Shown here: positions 42,112 to 50,689 of the stretch, piece after piece | Layout of the letters: each line of letters begins with the position of its first letter | Position numbering within the stretch: position 1 is the stretch's first letter | DNA from: Natrinema sp046097095 | GTDB taxonomy: Archaea; Halobacteriota; Halobacteria; Halobacteriales; Natrialbaceae | Length of the DNA: 64,000 bases | Reading direction: 5' to 3' | Assembly: GCF_046097095.1 (NCBI RefSeq) | Contig: NZ_CP175698.1 | Coordinates: 1,116,001 to 1,180,000 of the forward strand | Translations under genes and position numbers: made by a program | The notes under the pieces: model-generated | Databases searched by the model: none | What the model saw: only the letters and a program-made list of their open reading frames with translations | Told to the model about the DNA's origin: nothing

Positions 42112-42534
42112 ATGGACTATCTGCTGTGGGTGATCGTCGCCCTCGTGGCCTACGGTCTCATCGCGCCCCTGACGAGCGTCGTCACGTCGGACGTGCCGCC
42201 CGCGGTCGCGCTCTTCCTCTCGACGACGATCTTCCTCTGTCTGACGACCGTCGTCCTCTTCGCCACGGGGACCGGCCGGCCAGCCGACGTAACCACCCCC
42301 GCAGCGGGGATCGTTTACGTCGCCGGCCTCTTCCTCTCGACCGGGATTCTCGCGTACTATCAGGCGCTCGAGCGCGGCCCGGTCAGCGTCGTCGTGCCGA
42401 TATACGGCCTCTTTATCGTCGGAAGTTCGATCATCGGGATCGCGTTTCTCGACGAGGAGCTGACCGCCGCCCGCGGGGCCGGTATCGTCGTCGCGGCGGT
42501 CGCGATCTACCTCGCCGCCGGAGGTGAGGAGTGA
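42112..42534 (+). CDS. Half-size EamA/DMT-family transporter, first partner
   Basis: A 140 aa membrane protein with four or five helices and the EamA end motif GPVSVVVPIYGLFIVGSSI. Full EamA transporters carry two such repeats; here two separate genes each encode one. It has a TATA-like AGTATAAG about 28 bases before the ATG, and its stop overlaps the start codon of the next gene, so the two products probably form a heterodimer. The substrate is unknown. Confidence 0.8.
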   Translation: MDYLLWVIVALVAYGLIAPLTSVVTSDVPPAVALFLSTTIFLCLTTVVLFATGTGRPADVTTPAAGIVYVAGLFLSTGILAYYQALERGPVSVVVPIYGLFIVGSSIIGIAFLDEELTAARGAGIVVAAVAIYLAAGGEE

Positions 42535-42950
42535 TGCGTCGCTACCTCGAGCTGTCGATGTTTGCCTGTCTGGCCTACAGCCTCGTCGCGCCGCTGCTCT
42601 CGGTTGCGATGACCGATCTGCCAAGCACGCTGGCGGTGTTCCTCTCGAATTCGGTGATGTTCGTCACCGTCGGGCTGGTGATTCTCTACCGCGGGCTGTC
42701 CGTCCGGCCCTATCTCCGGCATCCACAGACGCCGAATATCGCCGCGATGGGCGTCCTACTGACCGTCGGCCTGCTGACCTACTACCGGGCGCTCGCGCTC
42801 GGTCCGGTCAGTATCGTCGTGCCGATCTACGGCCTCTTCATCGTCGTCAGCTCGCTGGTTGGCATCGTCGCCTTCGACGAAACCGTCACTGCCCGCAAGC
42901 TCGCTTCGATCGCGTTGAGCGTGCTTGCGATCGTGTTGATGTCCGTCTGA
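42534..42950 (+). CDS. Half-size EamA/DMT-family transporter, second partner
   Basis: A 138 aa membrane protein homologous to the preceding one, with the matching motif GPVSIVVPIYGLFIVVSSLV. The ATG at 42534 shares its A with the previous gene's TGA stop; a GTG at 42531 is an alternative. The coupled start suggests equal production of the two halves, as in paired small multidrug resistance proteins. The two sequences are clearly paralogous, so they arose by duplication. Confidence 0.8.
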   Translation: MRRYLELSMFACLAYSLVAPLLSVAMTDLPSTLAVFLSNSVMFVTVGLVILYRGLSVRPYLRHPQTPNIAAMGVLLTVGLLTYYRALALGPVSIVVPIYGLFIVVSSLVGIVAFDETVTARKLASIALSVLAIVLMSV

Positions 42951-42961
42951 CCCCCTCGAGT

Positions 42962-43180
42962 TCACGGCCGGTTCGTCGTATCGATCCCCGTAGCGTTGTT
43001 GATCGGGCACTTCTGTGTCGTCCCGGTCACCAGCAAAATCGCGCCGATGACGAGGGCCACAAGCGCGGTCACGATACCGACGGCCCAGTAGCCAGTCAGC
43101 GCGGCGATACCGGCCAGCGCGGCAACCGCGCCGACGACCAGACGGCCGGTGCGGTCGATTCCGCCGACGTTCTTTTGCAT
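42962..43180 (-). CDS. DUF2892 (YgaP-like) small membrane protein
   Basis: A 72 aa protein beginning MQKNVGGIDRTGRLVVGAV and ending with a Cys-Pro motif (GTTQKCPINNATGI), with two membrane helices between. This is the DUF2892/YgaP transmembrane family, often annotated as an inner membrane protein of unknown function and sometimes fused to rhodanese. The longer open frame to 43516 is not plausible. It is convergent with the EamA pair. Confidence 0.85.
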   Translation of the reverse strand: MQKNVGGIDRTGRLVVGAVAALAGIAALTGYWAVGIVTALVALVIGAILLVTGTTQKCPINNATGIDTTNRP

Positions 43181-43263
43181 GTCATTCACCCGCACACAGT
43201 TTGCCTTCGGGAGATACAATCGTTCGGTATGACCCTCGAGCGATACGTCTACGGGGAGAACCG

Positions 43264-44418
43264 TTACGCGACCAGTTCCGAAAGCGTCGTCTCGATCGCT
43301 CGCGCCGCCGCCCGCACGTCCGCGACTTCCACGTACTCCCGCGGGGCGTGCGCGACGGCTCCCTCGTCGTCGGCGAGGACGCCGGGGCCGAAGACGACCG
43401 TCGGAGCCTCGGCCGCGAAGTACGAGGCCTCTGTCGCCGCGGTGAACGGGCGTACGTCGCCGCCGGACGCGTCGGCGAGCGTCTGCACCACCCGCGCGTC
43501 GGGGTCGGTGTCCCACGCCTCGAGAAATGGCGTCGGCCGGTCAGTAAAGCGGAACTCGAGGCCTACATCATCCGGAACTGCGGCCCGCAGATGCGCGGTC
43601 AGCGCCTCGTGGAATTCGTCGGCGGTCTCCGGCGGAACGCTCCGGCGGTCGACGGTGAGCGCACAGTCGGCCGGCACCTGATTCGTAGCCTCGCCGCCCT
43701 CGACGACGGTCGGCGTCAGCGTCGCTGCGCCGAGTTGCGGGTGGGCCGGCGGCGCGTCGTCGCGCTCGTCGAACGTCCGGATCGCCGCGAGCACGGACTC
43801 GAGGGCCGCGACCGCGTTGGTGCCGGTCTCGGGTTCGGCGGCGTGGGCGTTGGCTCCAGAGAGGTGGATCGTCCCCTGAAAGCGACCTTTCGCCGCGGTA
43901 CAGACGTCGAGATCGGTGGGTTCGCCGACGATCACCGCGTCGGCGTCCCGCGTCGGCGATTCCTCGCCCGAGACCAGCGCGTACGCGCCCGTCGAGAGCA
44001 CCTCCTCGTCGGGCGTGATCGCGAGCGTGACGCGGTCGTCGGTCGGTTCCACGGCGAAGAAGGCAGCGAGGATGGCCGCGAGCGGCCCTTTGGCATCACA
44101 AGAGCCCCGGCCGCGGATCACACCACCGCCGTCGGCCTCTGGCGCGTTCTCGTCGCGCTCGAACGGGACGTGGGGCGAGACGGTGTCGATGTGCGTGTTC
44201 AACACGACGTGGGTCTCGGTGTCGGCCGCCGGCGGGCCGCGGGCGGCCAGCACGGTTCCGCCGTCGTCGACGCGGGCCTCGAGCCCCCGGTCCGCGAGTG
44301 TCTCGCAGAGAAATTCCCGCATCGGGCCGACGTCCTCGTGAGAGGCGTGTTGGACGGCATCCTCGAGGAATGCGATCGGATCGAACGAATCGGCCGCGCT
44401 CGCGTCGGCTCCCGTCAC
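43264..44418 (-). CDS. dapE: Succinyl-diaminopimelate desuccinylase (M20 family)
   Basis: A 384 aa zinc-dependent M20 hydrolase that releases succinate to give LL-diaminopimelate. Metal-site motifs are visible: VVLNTHIDTV (His, Asp), GRGSCDAKGPLAAI and ITPDEEV (catalytic Glu). The dimerisation domain contains GANAHAAEPETG. By sequence alone it could be another M20 peptidase such as ArgE/LysK, but its ATG overlaps the dapF stop by four bases and all other lysine genes lie upstream, which fixes the role. Confidence 0.9.
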   Translation of the reverse strand: MTGADASAADSFDPIAFLEDAVQHASHEDVGPMREFLCETLADRGLEARVDDGGTVLAARGPPAADTETHVVLNTHIDTVSPHVPFERDENAPEADGGGVIRGRGSCDAKGPLAAILAAFFAVEPTDDRVTLAITPDEEVLSTGAYALVSGEESPTRDADAVIVGEPTDLDVCTAAKGRFQGTIHLSGANAHAAEPETGTNAVAALESVLAAIRTFDERDDAPPAHPQLGAATLTPTVVEGGEATNQVPADCALTVDRRSVPPETADEFHEALTAHLRAAVPDDVGLEFRFTDRPTPFLEAWDTDPDARVVQTLADASGGDVRPFTAATEASYFAAEAPTVVFGPGVLADDEGAVAHAPREYVEVADVRAAARAIETTLSELVA

Positions 44419-45245
44419 GACTCGACCGGCGATTCGACGGCCACCTCGCCGTCGAACTCGTATTCGACGGGGCCGGCAAGCGTCGCGTTACCGCGCTCGT
44501 TGAAACTTACCTGCAGGTCGCCGCCGGGCGGACAGACGGCCACCGGGTCGGCGTCAGTGAGTCCGAGTCGGCGCGCGACGACGGCGATCGCGACCGCGCC
44601 GGTACCGCAGGACTCGGTCTCGCCCTCGACGCCGCGCTCGTAGGTTCGCTGGCGAAAGCCCCCCGAGCCGTCGTGGCTCGCGACGGTGACGTTCGTCCCC
44701 TTCGGGAAGACGTCCGCGTAGCGAACGGCCGGCGCGATCGCCTCGAGGTCGACGTCATCGACGTCGTCGACGAACGCGACCGCGTGTGGAACGCCGGTGT
44801 TGACCATCGTCACCTCGAGGCCCTCGATCTCCTCCTCGAACACCTGCTCGTCGGCGCGGACGGGTACCTCCTCTGGATCGAACGCGGGCGTGCCCATCTC
44901 GATGACGATGTCCTCGCCCGCTCGGTCGGCGCGCAGCGTGCCCGCCTGCGTGTCGATCATCACGCTGTCGGCTCCGGTCCGCTGCATCGTCCACTCGGCG
45001 GCGCAGCGAGCGCCGTTGCCGCACATGGGTGCCGTCGCACCGTCGGGTTGGACCAGCGTCATGACGACACGGGGCGGGTTAAACGTCTCCTCGAGAGCGA
45101 GATAGAGAACGCCGTCAGCACCGACGCCGTCGTCGCGATCGCACTCGCGCTCGGCGAGTGCGCCGCGGTCGGGGACGTATTCGTCCGCGTGGATAATTAG
45201 AAAGTCGTTGCCGGTGCCGTGGTACTTCTGAAATGGAACGGTCAT
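44415..45245 (-). CDS. dapF: Diaminopimelate epimerase
   Basis: A 276 aa cofactor-independent epimerase converting LL- to meso-diaminopimelate. The two catalytic cysteines are in PMCGNGARCAAE (about 73-84) and ESCGTGAVAIAV (about 214-225). The start MTVPFQKYHGTGNDFLII is the family N-terminus. It overlaps dapE by four bases; upstream a 234-base hairpin-containing gap separates it from lysA. Confidence 0.96.
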   Translation of the reverse strand: MTVPFQKYHGTGNDFLIIHADEYVPDRGALAERECDRDDGVGADGVLYLALEETFNPPRVVMTLVQPDGATAPMCGNGARCAAEWTMQRTGADSVMIDTQAGTLRADRAGEDIVIEMGTPAFDPEEVPVRADEQVFEEEIEGLEVTMVNTGVPHAVAFVDDVDDVDLEAIAPAVRYADVFPKGTNVTVASHDGSGGFRQRTYERGVEGETESCGTGAVAIAVVARRLGLTDADPVAVCPPGGDLQVSFNERGNATLAGPVEYEFDGEVAVESPVES

Positions 45246-45444
45246 CGTGCGATCACTAGAGTGTGCTCATCGTCGCGGTCGCCGACAGCGGATGCCGCGG
45301 CGACCCCGGGTCGTGTACCCCTTCTCTGTTCGGTCGCGCCTTCAATCCGTCGCTCGCTGCTCGAGCGTCAGTCCCGTTCCGCTCGGCCTCGCGTTCGCGG
45401 GTCGTCCTGTCCTGCGTCCCTCCTCAAGGCACTCACTTCGTCTT

Positions 45445-45490
45445 CGCGCGGCGTTGCCGCGCGAACGGCCTGCGAGACGCTAGTCTCGCA
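45445..45490. terminator. Two hairpins at the lysA 3' end
   Basis: A perfect 8-bp stem CGCGCGGC/GCCGCGCG with triloop GTT (45445-45463) is followed by TGCGAGAC/GTCTCGCA with loop GCTA (45471-45490), which spans the lysA stop codon. They may terminate or process the lysA transcript before dapF. The rest of the 234-base gap (45246-45479) has no gene. Confidence 0.5.
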
Positions 45491-46832
45491 CCGTTCGCGC
45501 CTCGCGTTCCACCCGCGTCACGTCGTCGACGGTCTCGCGACGCCGCGAGAGCCGGCTGTCCTCGCCATCGAGAACGACCGACGCTGGGCGGGGCCGGGAA
45601 TTGTACTGATTCGCCATCTCGTAGCCGTAAGCCCCTGCATTGCCGATTGCGAGAAGATCGCCGCGCTCGCTCGCGGGGAGGTCACGGTCCGAACAGAACA
45701 CGTCGCCGCTCTCGCAGATCGGTCCGGCCACGGTCTGTGGGATCGTCTCGCGGCCCTCGGCGGCGCTCGAGCCGGCCGTCCCCGAATCCGGCGCTGCGTC
45801 GACTGTCAGGTTCCGAACTGGGTGGTACGCGTCGTACATCGCCGGCCGAATCAGGGTCGTCATCCCCGCGTCGACGCCGGCGACGACCGTGTCGCGGCCC
45901 TCCTTGACGGTGTTCACTTCGGTGAGGAGTACGCCCGCGTCCGCGACGAAATAGCGGCCGGGTTCGATCGTCAGCCGCGCGTCGACCTCGCCGAGCGCCT
46001 CCCGGGTCGCGTCGGCGACCGACGCGAGATCCAGCGGCTCCTCGTCCTTGCGGTACGGAACCCCGAAGCCGCCGCCAACGTCGACGAACTCGAGTTCGCT
46101 CGTCTCACGGGTCGCTTCGCTCCCCGTTTGGCTGTTCGAGGCGCGTAGCGCCTCGTTCACGTCTCTGGCCAGTTCACCCAGTCGCGCGACGAACTCCCGG
46201 TGATCGTCGAGTTGGTCGCTCGAGACGCCGGAGCCGACGTGGGCGTGAATGCCGACCACGTCGAAGCCCCGATCGGCGGCGTCCTTGAGCACACTCACGG
46301 CGCGCTCGGCCGGGACGCCGAACTTCGCGGCCGCGCCGGTCTGGACCTTCTCGTGGTGGCCCGCACCGATCCCCGGATTCACGCGGAGGCAGAGCCGGCC
46401 GTCGTAGCCCCGATCGGCCAGCCGGTCGATCGTGTCCGCGGAGCCGGCGGTGACCGTCAGTTCGGGGTGGTCGTCCCAGGCGTCGACGATCCAGTCGAGA
46501 TCACGCGCGGGCGGGTTGACCGCCGTGTAGTGGACCGCCGAGCCTGACGCGCCGGCTTCCAGCGCCCGCTGTACTTCGCCGGCGGAGGCACACTCGAGGC
46601 CCGCGCCCTCCTCGCGCAGCGTCGCGAGAACGTCACCCAGCGCGTTCGCTTTTACCGCGTAGAGAATCTCCGCGTCGGGGAAGGCGGCCGCGAGCCGCCG
46701 GTAGTTCTCCCGGACGCGCTCGAGATCGAGGACGTACAGCGGCGAACCGTAGTCGTCGACGAGCATCTGCAGTTCGGCCGCGTTCCAGTTAGAGAGGCGG
46801 CGAACGGGCAGCGAAGCCGCAGCGTCAGTCAT
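45480..46832 (-). CDS. lysA: Diaminopimelate decarboxylase
   Basis: A 450 aa PLP enzyme making lysine from meso-diaminopimelate. It has the PLP-lysine motif YAVKANAL (about 55-62), GIHAHVGSG, the glycine-rich VDVGGGFGVPY and the active-site cysteine motif CESGDVFCSDRDLP. I chose ATG 46832 (MTDAAASLPVRRLSNW); ten further codons are open to 46862. A low-complexity insertion (about residues 235-250, Ser/Thr/Glu-rich) is visible before the glycine-rich motif. Upstream lies an opposite-strand gene, so lysA cannot be read through from dapD and presumably has its own promoter. Confidence 0.95.
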   Translation of the reverse strand: MTDAAASLPVRRLSNWNAAELQMLVDDYGSPLYVLDLERVRENYRRLAAAFPDAEILYAVKANALGDVLATLREEGAGLECASAGEVQRALEAGASGSAVHYTAVNPPARDLDWIVDAWDDHPELTVTAGSADTIDRLADRGYDGRLCLRVNPGIGAGHHEKVQTGAAAKFGVPAERAVSVLKDAADRGFDVVGIHAHVGSGVSSDQLDDHREFVARLGELARDVNEALRASNSQTGSEATRETSELEFVDVGGGFGVPYRKDEEPLDLASVADATREALGEVDARLTIEPGRYFVADAGVLLTEVNTVKEGRDTVVAGVDAGMTTLIRPAMYDAYHPVRNLTVDAAPDSGTAGSSAAEGRETIPQTVAGPICESGDVFCSDRDLPASERGDLLAIGNAGAYGYEMANQYNSRPRPASVVLDGEDSRLSRRRETVDDVTRVEREARTVRD

Positions 46833-46960
46833 TGGCGAGACCAAGTAACCGCGAGGATTCAAGCGTTTGGGTTTTCCATGATCGTTTTTCGGTCCTCCGA
46901 TCGGAGCGGACGCAGTTCAAATATGAAGTATTATATTTCCTACACCAAGTGCTATGATCG

Positions 46961-47734
46961 ATGCCTGCTGATCGCTTCCTGACGCCGCTCCGTCGCGACG
47001 CCGTGCTCGTTCTCGCCGTGATCGGGCTACTCGCTGCGCCGCTGTGGGTACCCACCTTGCACCTGAGCGATCCGAACGTTCGGTACGAGCGTGCCGAAGT
47101 CGTCACCAACGGGACAGAGATCAAATACGCTACCGAAACCGACGTCCCAAGCGGAACGCCGATCAGCGACGAGATCGCCTGTTCGGGCGCTTGGGAGACG
47201 CGCCCCTGCGCGTTCGAGCGGTTACTACTCGAGAACCAGACCGTTCCAACGCGGGTCCAAAGCGCCAGTCCGGGGAAAACGGAGCCGCTCCCGACGGACC
47301 GCTATCGGTATCAGTACGTCCACATTGACGACACCATCTACAAGCCGACGTATGTCGCGAACGAGTCGGCCCGACGCGGCGGCATGTACCGCGTAGAGCT
47401 ATCCCTAAAGCGGATGGCCCCCGAGGAGGTACTCCGATCCGTCAGTCGTCCCGTCTCGTCGGACGACGTGCCATCGGCCGTCGCGGAGGTCGTCCGGAGC
47501 GGCGACACTCGCACCAGTCATGCGATTGCCGTCCCGGAGACCCCGATTCGGATCGAGGAGGACGGAGAGACGGCGTACTATCGGGTGTACGAAGCCGAGC
47601 GAAGCGATCCGTGGCCCAGAGTGGGCACACTCATTTCCATGCTCACCTTCCTCGCACTGCTACCGGGGATTTGGCTGCTTTGGCGGCTTTCGAGGCGGAT
47701 CGACGTAACCTACGTCGGCGGACGCCGGCGATAA
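46961..47734 (+). CDS. Two-helix membrane protein inserted into the lysine cluster
   Basis: A 257 aa protein with an N-terminal membrane helix (about 14-34), a ~170-residue external domain rich in Thr, Tyr and Arg, and a C-terminal helix (about 222-244). It lies on the plus strand between dapD and lysA and is convergent with dapD (34-base gap). An AT-rich promoter-like tract (TATTATATTTCC, 46929-46940) lies about 25 bases before the ATG. I do not recognise the family. Its position and orientation suggest it moved into a formerly continuous operon. Confidence 0.7.
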   Translation: MPADRFLTPLRRDAVLVLAVIGLLAAPLWVPTLHLSDPNVRYERAEVVTNGTEIKYATETDVPSGTPISDEIACSGAWETRPCAFERLLLENQTVPTRVQSASPGKTEPLPTDRYRYQYVHIDDTIYKPTYVANESARRGGMYRVELSLKRMAPEEVLRSVSRPVSSDDVPSAVAEVVRSGDTRTSHAIAVPETPIRIEEDGETAYYRVYEAERSDPWPRVGTLISMLTFLALLPGIWLLWRLSRRIDVTYVGGRRR

Positions 47735-47768
47735 CGGAACTGCCGACGCGATTCGGGTGGTCCGCGGG

Positions 47769-48605
47769 TTATTCCCGAAGCGCGTCCTCGCGTTCGGTCG
47801 CCTCGAGCGTCTCCGTCTCGAGATCGGTGGCGACGACGGCGGGCTTGTACGCGCCGCCGTCGAAGAGGTCGTGGTCGCCGATCGAAGACTCGACGAAGCG
47901 GGTGAACGCACGGCGGTTCGGGGGCAGTTCGCCGTAGAGAATTTCCTCCTCGACGAGGTCGTAGACCGGGATGCGCGGCGTCAGGAGGGTGTTCTCGCCG
48001 ACGACGCTGTTCTCGCCGACGACGAAGCCACTGGTGACCCGACAGCCCGCGCCCAGCGAGACGTTGTCCTCGACGATGACCGGCGCGTCCTCGACGGGCT
48101 CGAGAACGCCCCCGATGAGGAGGTTCGCGCCGAGTTTCACGTTGTCGCCGATCTGCGCACAGGAGCCGACCGTATCACAGGAATCGACGAGGGTGCCGTC
48201 ACCGATGCGAGCGCCGATATTGACGAACGCAGGGCTCATTAGGATGCAGTCCGAGCCGATGTTCGCACCGCGACGGACGACCGTCCCGTCGGGCGTGTTC
48301 CGACTCCCGCGGTCGCCGTACTCGCTCGAGTCGGCAAGCGGGAGCACGTCGTTGTACGTGACGCCGCCGTGCTCGCGGGGCTCGATCGAGCGGAGGCCGA
48401 AGTTGAGCAGGATTCCCTGCTTGACCCACTCGTTGGCCTCCCACTCGCCGCCCGATTTCTCGGCGGCGCGGACCTCGCCGGCCTCGAGGGCGTCGAGGAA
48501 GGCCTCGAGGGTCGCGTACTCGTCCTCGCCGGCGGTCTCGGCGGTGAGTTCGTCGTTCTGCTTGCGCTCCCACAGCTCGTCGATTTCTGTCTCGAGTGCG
48601 CTCAT
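47769..48605 (-). CDS. dapD: Tetrahydrodipicolinate N-succinyltransferase
   Basis: A 278 aa left-handed beta-helix acyltransferase. Hexapeptide-repeat runs are obvious from about 110 to 215 (for example VRRGANIGSDCILMSPAFVN and IGDGTLVDSCDTVGSCAQIG). It transfers succinate from succinyl-CoA and commits the pathway to the succinylase branch, consistent with the dapE gene downstream. Its ATG overlaps the dapB stop by four bases. Confidence 0.95.
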   Translation of the reverse strand: MSALETEIDELWERKQNDELTAETAGEDEYATLEAFLDALEAGEVRAAEKSGGEWEANEWVKQGILLNFGLRSIEPREHGGVTYNDVLPLADSSEYGDRGSRNTPDGTVVRRGANIGSDCILMSPAFVNIGARIGDGTLVDSCDTVGSCAQIGDNVKLGANLLIGGVLEPVEDAPVIVEDNVSLGAGCRVTSGFVVGENSVVGENTLLTPRIPVYDLVEEEILYGELPPNRRAFTRFVESSIGDHDLFDGGAYKPAVVATDLETETLEATEREDALRE

Positions 48606-49369
48606 TCTGCGATCACGTCCGCAAAGTCGTAGCTGCCTGCCTTCTGTCCAGCGATCCAGACCGCCGCGTCGACCGCGCCCGCGGCGAAGACGCCGCGGTC
48701 CTCCGCGCGGTGGGTAAGCCGGACCTCCTCGTGGTTGCCCGCCAGCAGGATCTCGTGCTCGCCCGTGATGTCGCCCGCGCGAAGCGCGTGAACGCCGATC
48801 TCGGCCTCGTCTCGCGGTGCCTCGCCCTCGCGGCCGTGCGTCCGCTCGTCGAGGTCGCCGTTTTCCTCGATCTCCTCGAGTAGTCGGTTCGCGGTGCCAC
48901 TCGGCGCGTCGCGCTTGGCGTTGTGGTGGGTCTCGACGAGTTCGACGTCGTAGCCGGGCAGATTCCGGACCGCCTCGCCGACGACGTTGACGAGCGCCTG
49001 CACCCCGCGGGCGAAGTTCGGCGCGTGGAGGACGGCCACGTCTTCGGCGGCATCCTCGAGCGCTTCCCGTCCCTCATCGTCGAAGCCGGTCGTGCCGGTG
49101 ACGAAGGCGACGCCGGCGTCGGCACAGGTCTCGGCGTAGTCGGCGGCCGATTCGGGGCCGGTGAAGTCGACGACGACCGTTGGCTCGCGGTCGGCGACCA
49201 GCGCGTCGAACTCGCTCGCCGGCTCGACCGCGATGCCGTCGACCGTCTCGTCGTCGGGCTCGCGGTTGACGGCAAAGACGATCTCGCAGTCCTCACGCCC
49301 GGTCGCGGCGGCGATCACTTCTCGGCCCATGCGGCCCGTCGCGCCGGTGACGCCGAGCCGGACCGTCAT
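48602..49369 (-). CDS. dapB: 4-hydroxy-tetrahydrodipicolinate reductase
   Basis: A 255 aa NAD(P)H-dependent reductase. The Rossmann loop GVTGATGRMGREV is at residues 6-18. The catalytic region includes ELVETHHNAKRDAPSGTA (about 142-159), with the conserved His-His and Lys. Four-base overlaps with both dapA and dapD show tight translational coupling. Confidence 0.97.
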   Translation of the reverse strand: MTVRLGVTGATGRMGREVIAAATGREDCEIVFAVNREPDDETVDGIAVEPASEFDALVADREPTVVVDFTGPESAADYAETCADAGVAFVTGTTGFDDEGREALEDAAEDVAVLHAPNFARGVQALVNVVGEAVRNLPGYDVELVETHHNAKRDAPSGTANRLLEEIEENGDLDERTHGREGEAPRDEAEIGVHALRAGDITGEHEILLAGNHEEVRLTHRAEDRGVFAAGAVDAAVWIAGQKAGSYDFADVIAE

Positions 49370-50289
49370 CGATCGCCCTCCGCCGCGTCGGCGACCTCGG
49401 TCGTGTCTCGCTCGAGGTCGGAAAGCACCGCCTCGAGGCCCTCGCGGTACTCGTCGGCGAGGCGGGTCAGCGGCGGGCGCATGCGAGCGGAGCCGTAGCC
49501 GCGGATCTGCATGGCCTCCTTGACGGGAATCGGATTGGTCTCGACGAATAGTTCGCGGAACAGTGGGCCGAGTTCGTGGTGGAGTCCACGGGCGCGCTCG
49601 TAGTCGCCGTCCAGTGCCGCGCCGACCATCGCGCAGGTCCGTGCGGGTTCGACGTTCGCGGCGACGCTGATCGTCCCGGTCCCGCCGACCGAGATGGTCG
49701 GCAGGGTGAGCGCGTCGTCGCCCGAGAGGACGGCAAACTCCTCGTCGGCGGTGCGCTCGGCGATCTCGCCGATCTGTCCCAGGTCGCCGCTGGCGGCCTT
49801 GAAGCCCGCGATGTTCTCGTGGCTCGCGAGTTCGACGGCGGTGTCGGGCTCGATGTTCCGGCCCGTCCGCGAGGGGACGTTGTAGACGATCTGCGGGAGG
49901 TCGACGGCGTCCGCGATCGTCCGATAGTGTTCGATCAGGCCGCGCTGTTCTGGCTTATTGTAGTACGGCGAGATGAGGAGCAAGCCGTCAGCGCCGGCCT
50001 CGGCGGCGCGCTCGGAGAGTTCCAGGGCCTCGCGGGTGTTGTTCGAACCGGTGCCCGCGATGACGGGCACGTCGTCGACGGCCTCGATGACCGCCTCGAC
50101 AACGCGGACGTGTTCGTCGTGGGTTAGGGTCGCGGACTCGCCGGTCGAGCCGACGGGAACGAGCCCGTCGACGCCCGCGGCCTCGAGCCGCTGGGCATCC
50201 TGCTGGAGCGTTTCGAAGTCGATCCGTTCGTCCTCGTCGAAGGGCGTACACATCGCCGGGAAGACGCCCGAAAGGTCGATTGCTGTCAT
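49366..50289 (-). CDS. dapA: 4-hydroxy-tetrahydrodipicolinate synthase
   Basis: A 307 aa TIM-barrel aldolase condensing pyruvate with aspartate semialdehyde. The Schiff-base lysine is Lys164 (AGFKAASGD) and the catalytic tyrosine is Tyr136 (IVYNVPSRTG); the GSTGE motif is at 47-51. I start at ATG 50289 (MTAIDLSGVFPAMCTPF); thirteen upstream codons are in frame but not family-like. It is the first gene of dapA-dapB-dapD. A TG-repeat tract lies directly upstream. Confidence 0.96.
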   Translation of the reverse strand: MTAIDLSGVFPAMCTPFDEDERIDFETLQQDAQRLEAAGVDGLVPVGSTGESATLTHDEHVRVVEAVIEAVDDVPVIAGTGSNNTREALELSERAAEAGADGLLLISPYYNKPEQRGLIEHYRTIADAVDLPQIVYNVPSRTGRNIEPDTAVELASHENIAGFKAASGDLGQIGEIAERTADEEFAVLSGDDALTLPTISVGGTGTISVAANVEPARTCAMVGAALDGDYERARGLHHELGPLFRELFVETNPIPVKEAMQIRGYGSARMRPPLTRLADEYREGLEAVLSDLERDTTEVADAAEGDR

Positions 50290-50689
50290 GAGTGTGTGTG
50301 TGTCGTTGGGTCGTGTGTCGGCCCCCAATCGGTAGGGTGTATCGGTTCCGATCGGTGGCCGGTCGGTGATCGGTGAAACGGGACTGTGCGCGGTCGAACC
50401 GCGCCCGGGACGGGGGTGCCACGCCCGCCGCGAGCGCTCTCACGCGCGTTTACGTTTCGGAAAACGAGAGCAGTCGCCGCTCACGACGGCACCGACGGTC
50501 GGGTGAGCGACGCGACGCATATACGGAAAACTCGAGCGAACTGCCTTATCGGTTGTGGCTTCGGTCGAACGAGCGCCCCGTTCGTCGGAGATCGGTCGAG
50601 GGGACCCGCCACCGGCACCACGAACTAGTCGCCTGGGCGAACAGTTCGTTGCCGCGAAGTTTATCCGTCCGCGCGACTGATCACCGCGC
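50290..50689. promoter_or_regulatory. Divergent region between dapA and htpX
   Basis: This 400-base gene-free stretch should hold the promoters of the lysine operon and of htpX. For htpX a TATA-like GTTTATCC (about 50657-50664) lies about 30 bases before the ATG. No lysine riboswitch-like architecture is evident by eye. Frames in it are open only because of GC richness. Confidence 0.45.

Noticed and set aside
50290..50689. Lysine riboswitch upstream of dapA
   Set aside because: I see no conserved lysine-aptamer features, and such riboswitches are not expected in haloarchaea with short or absent leaders.
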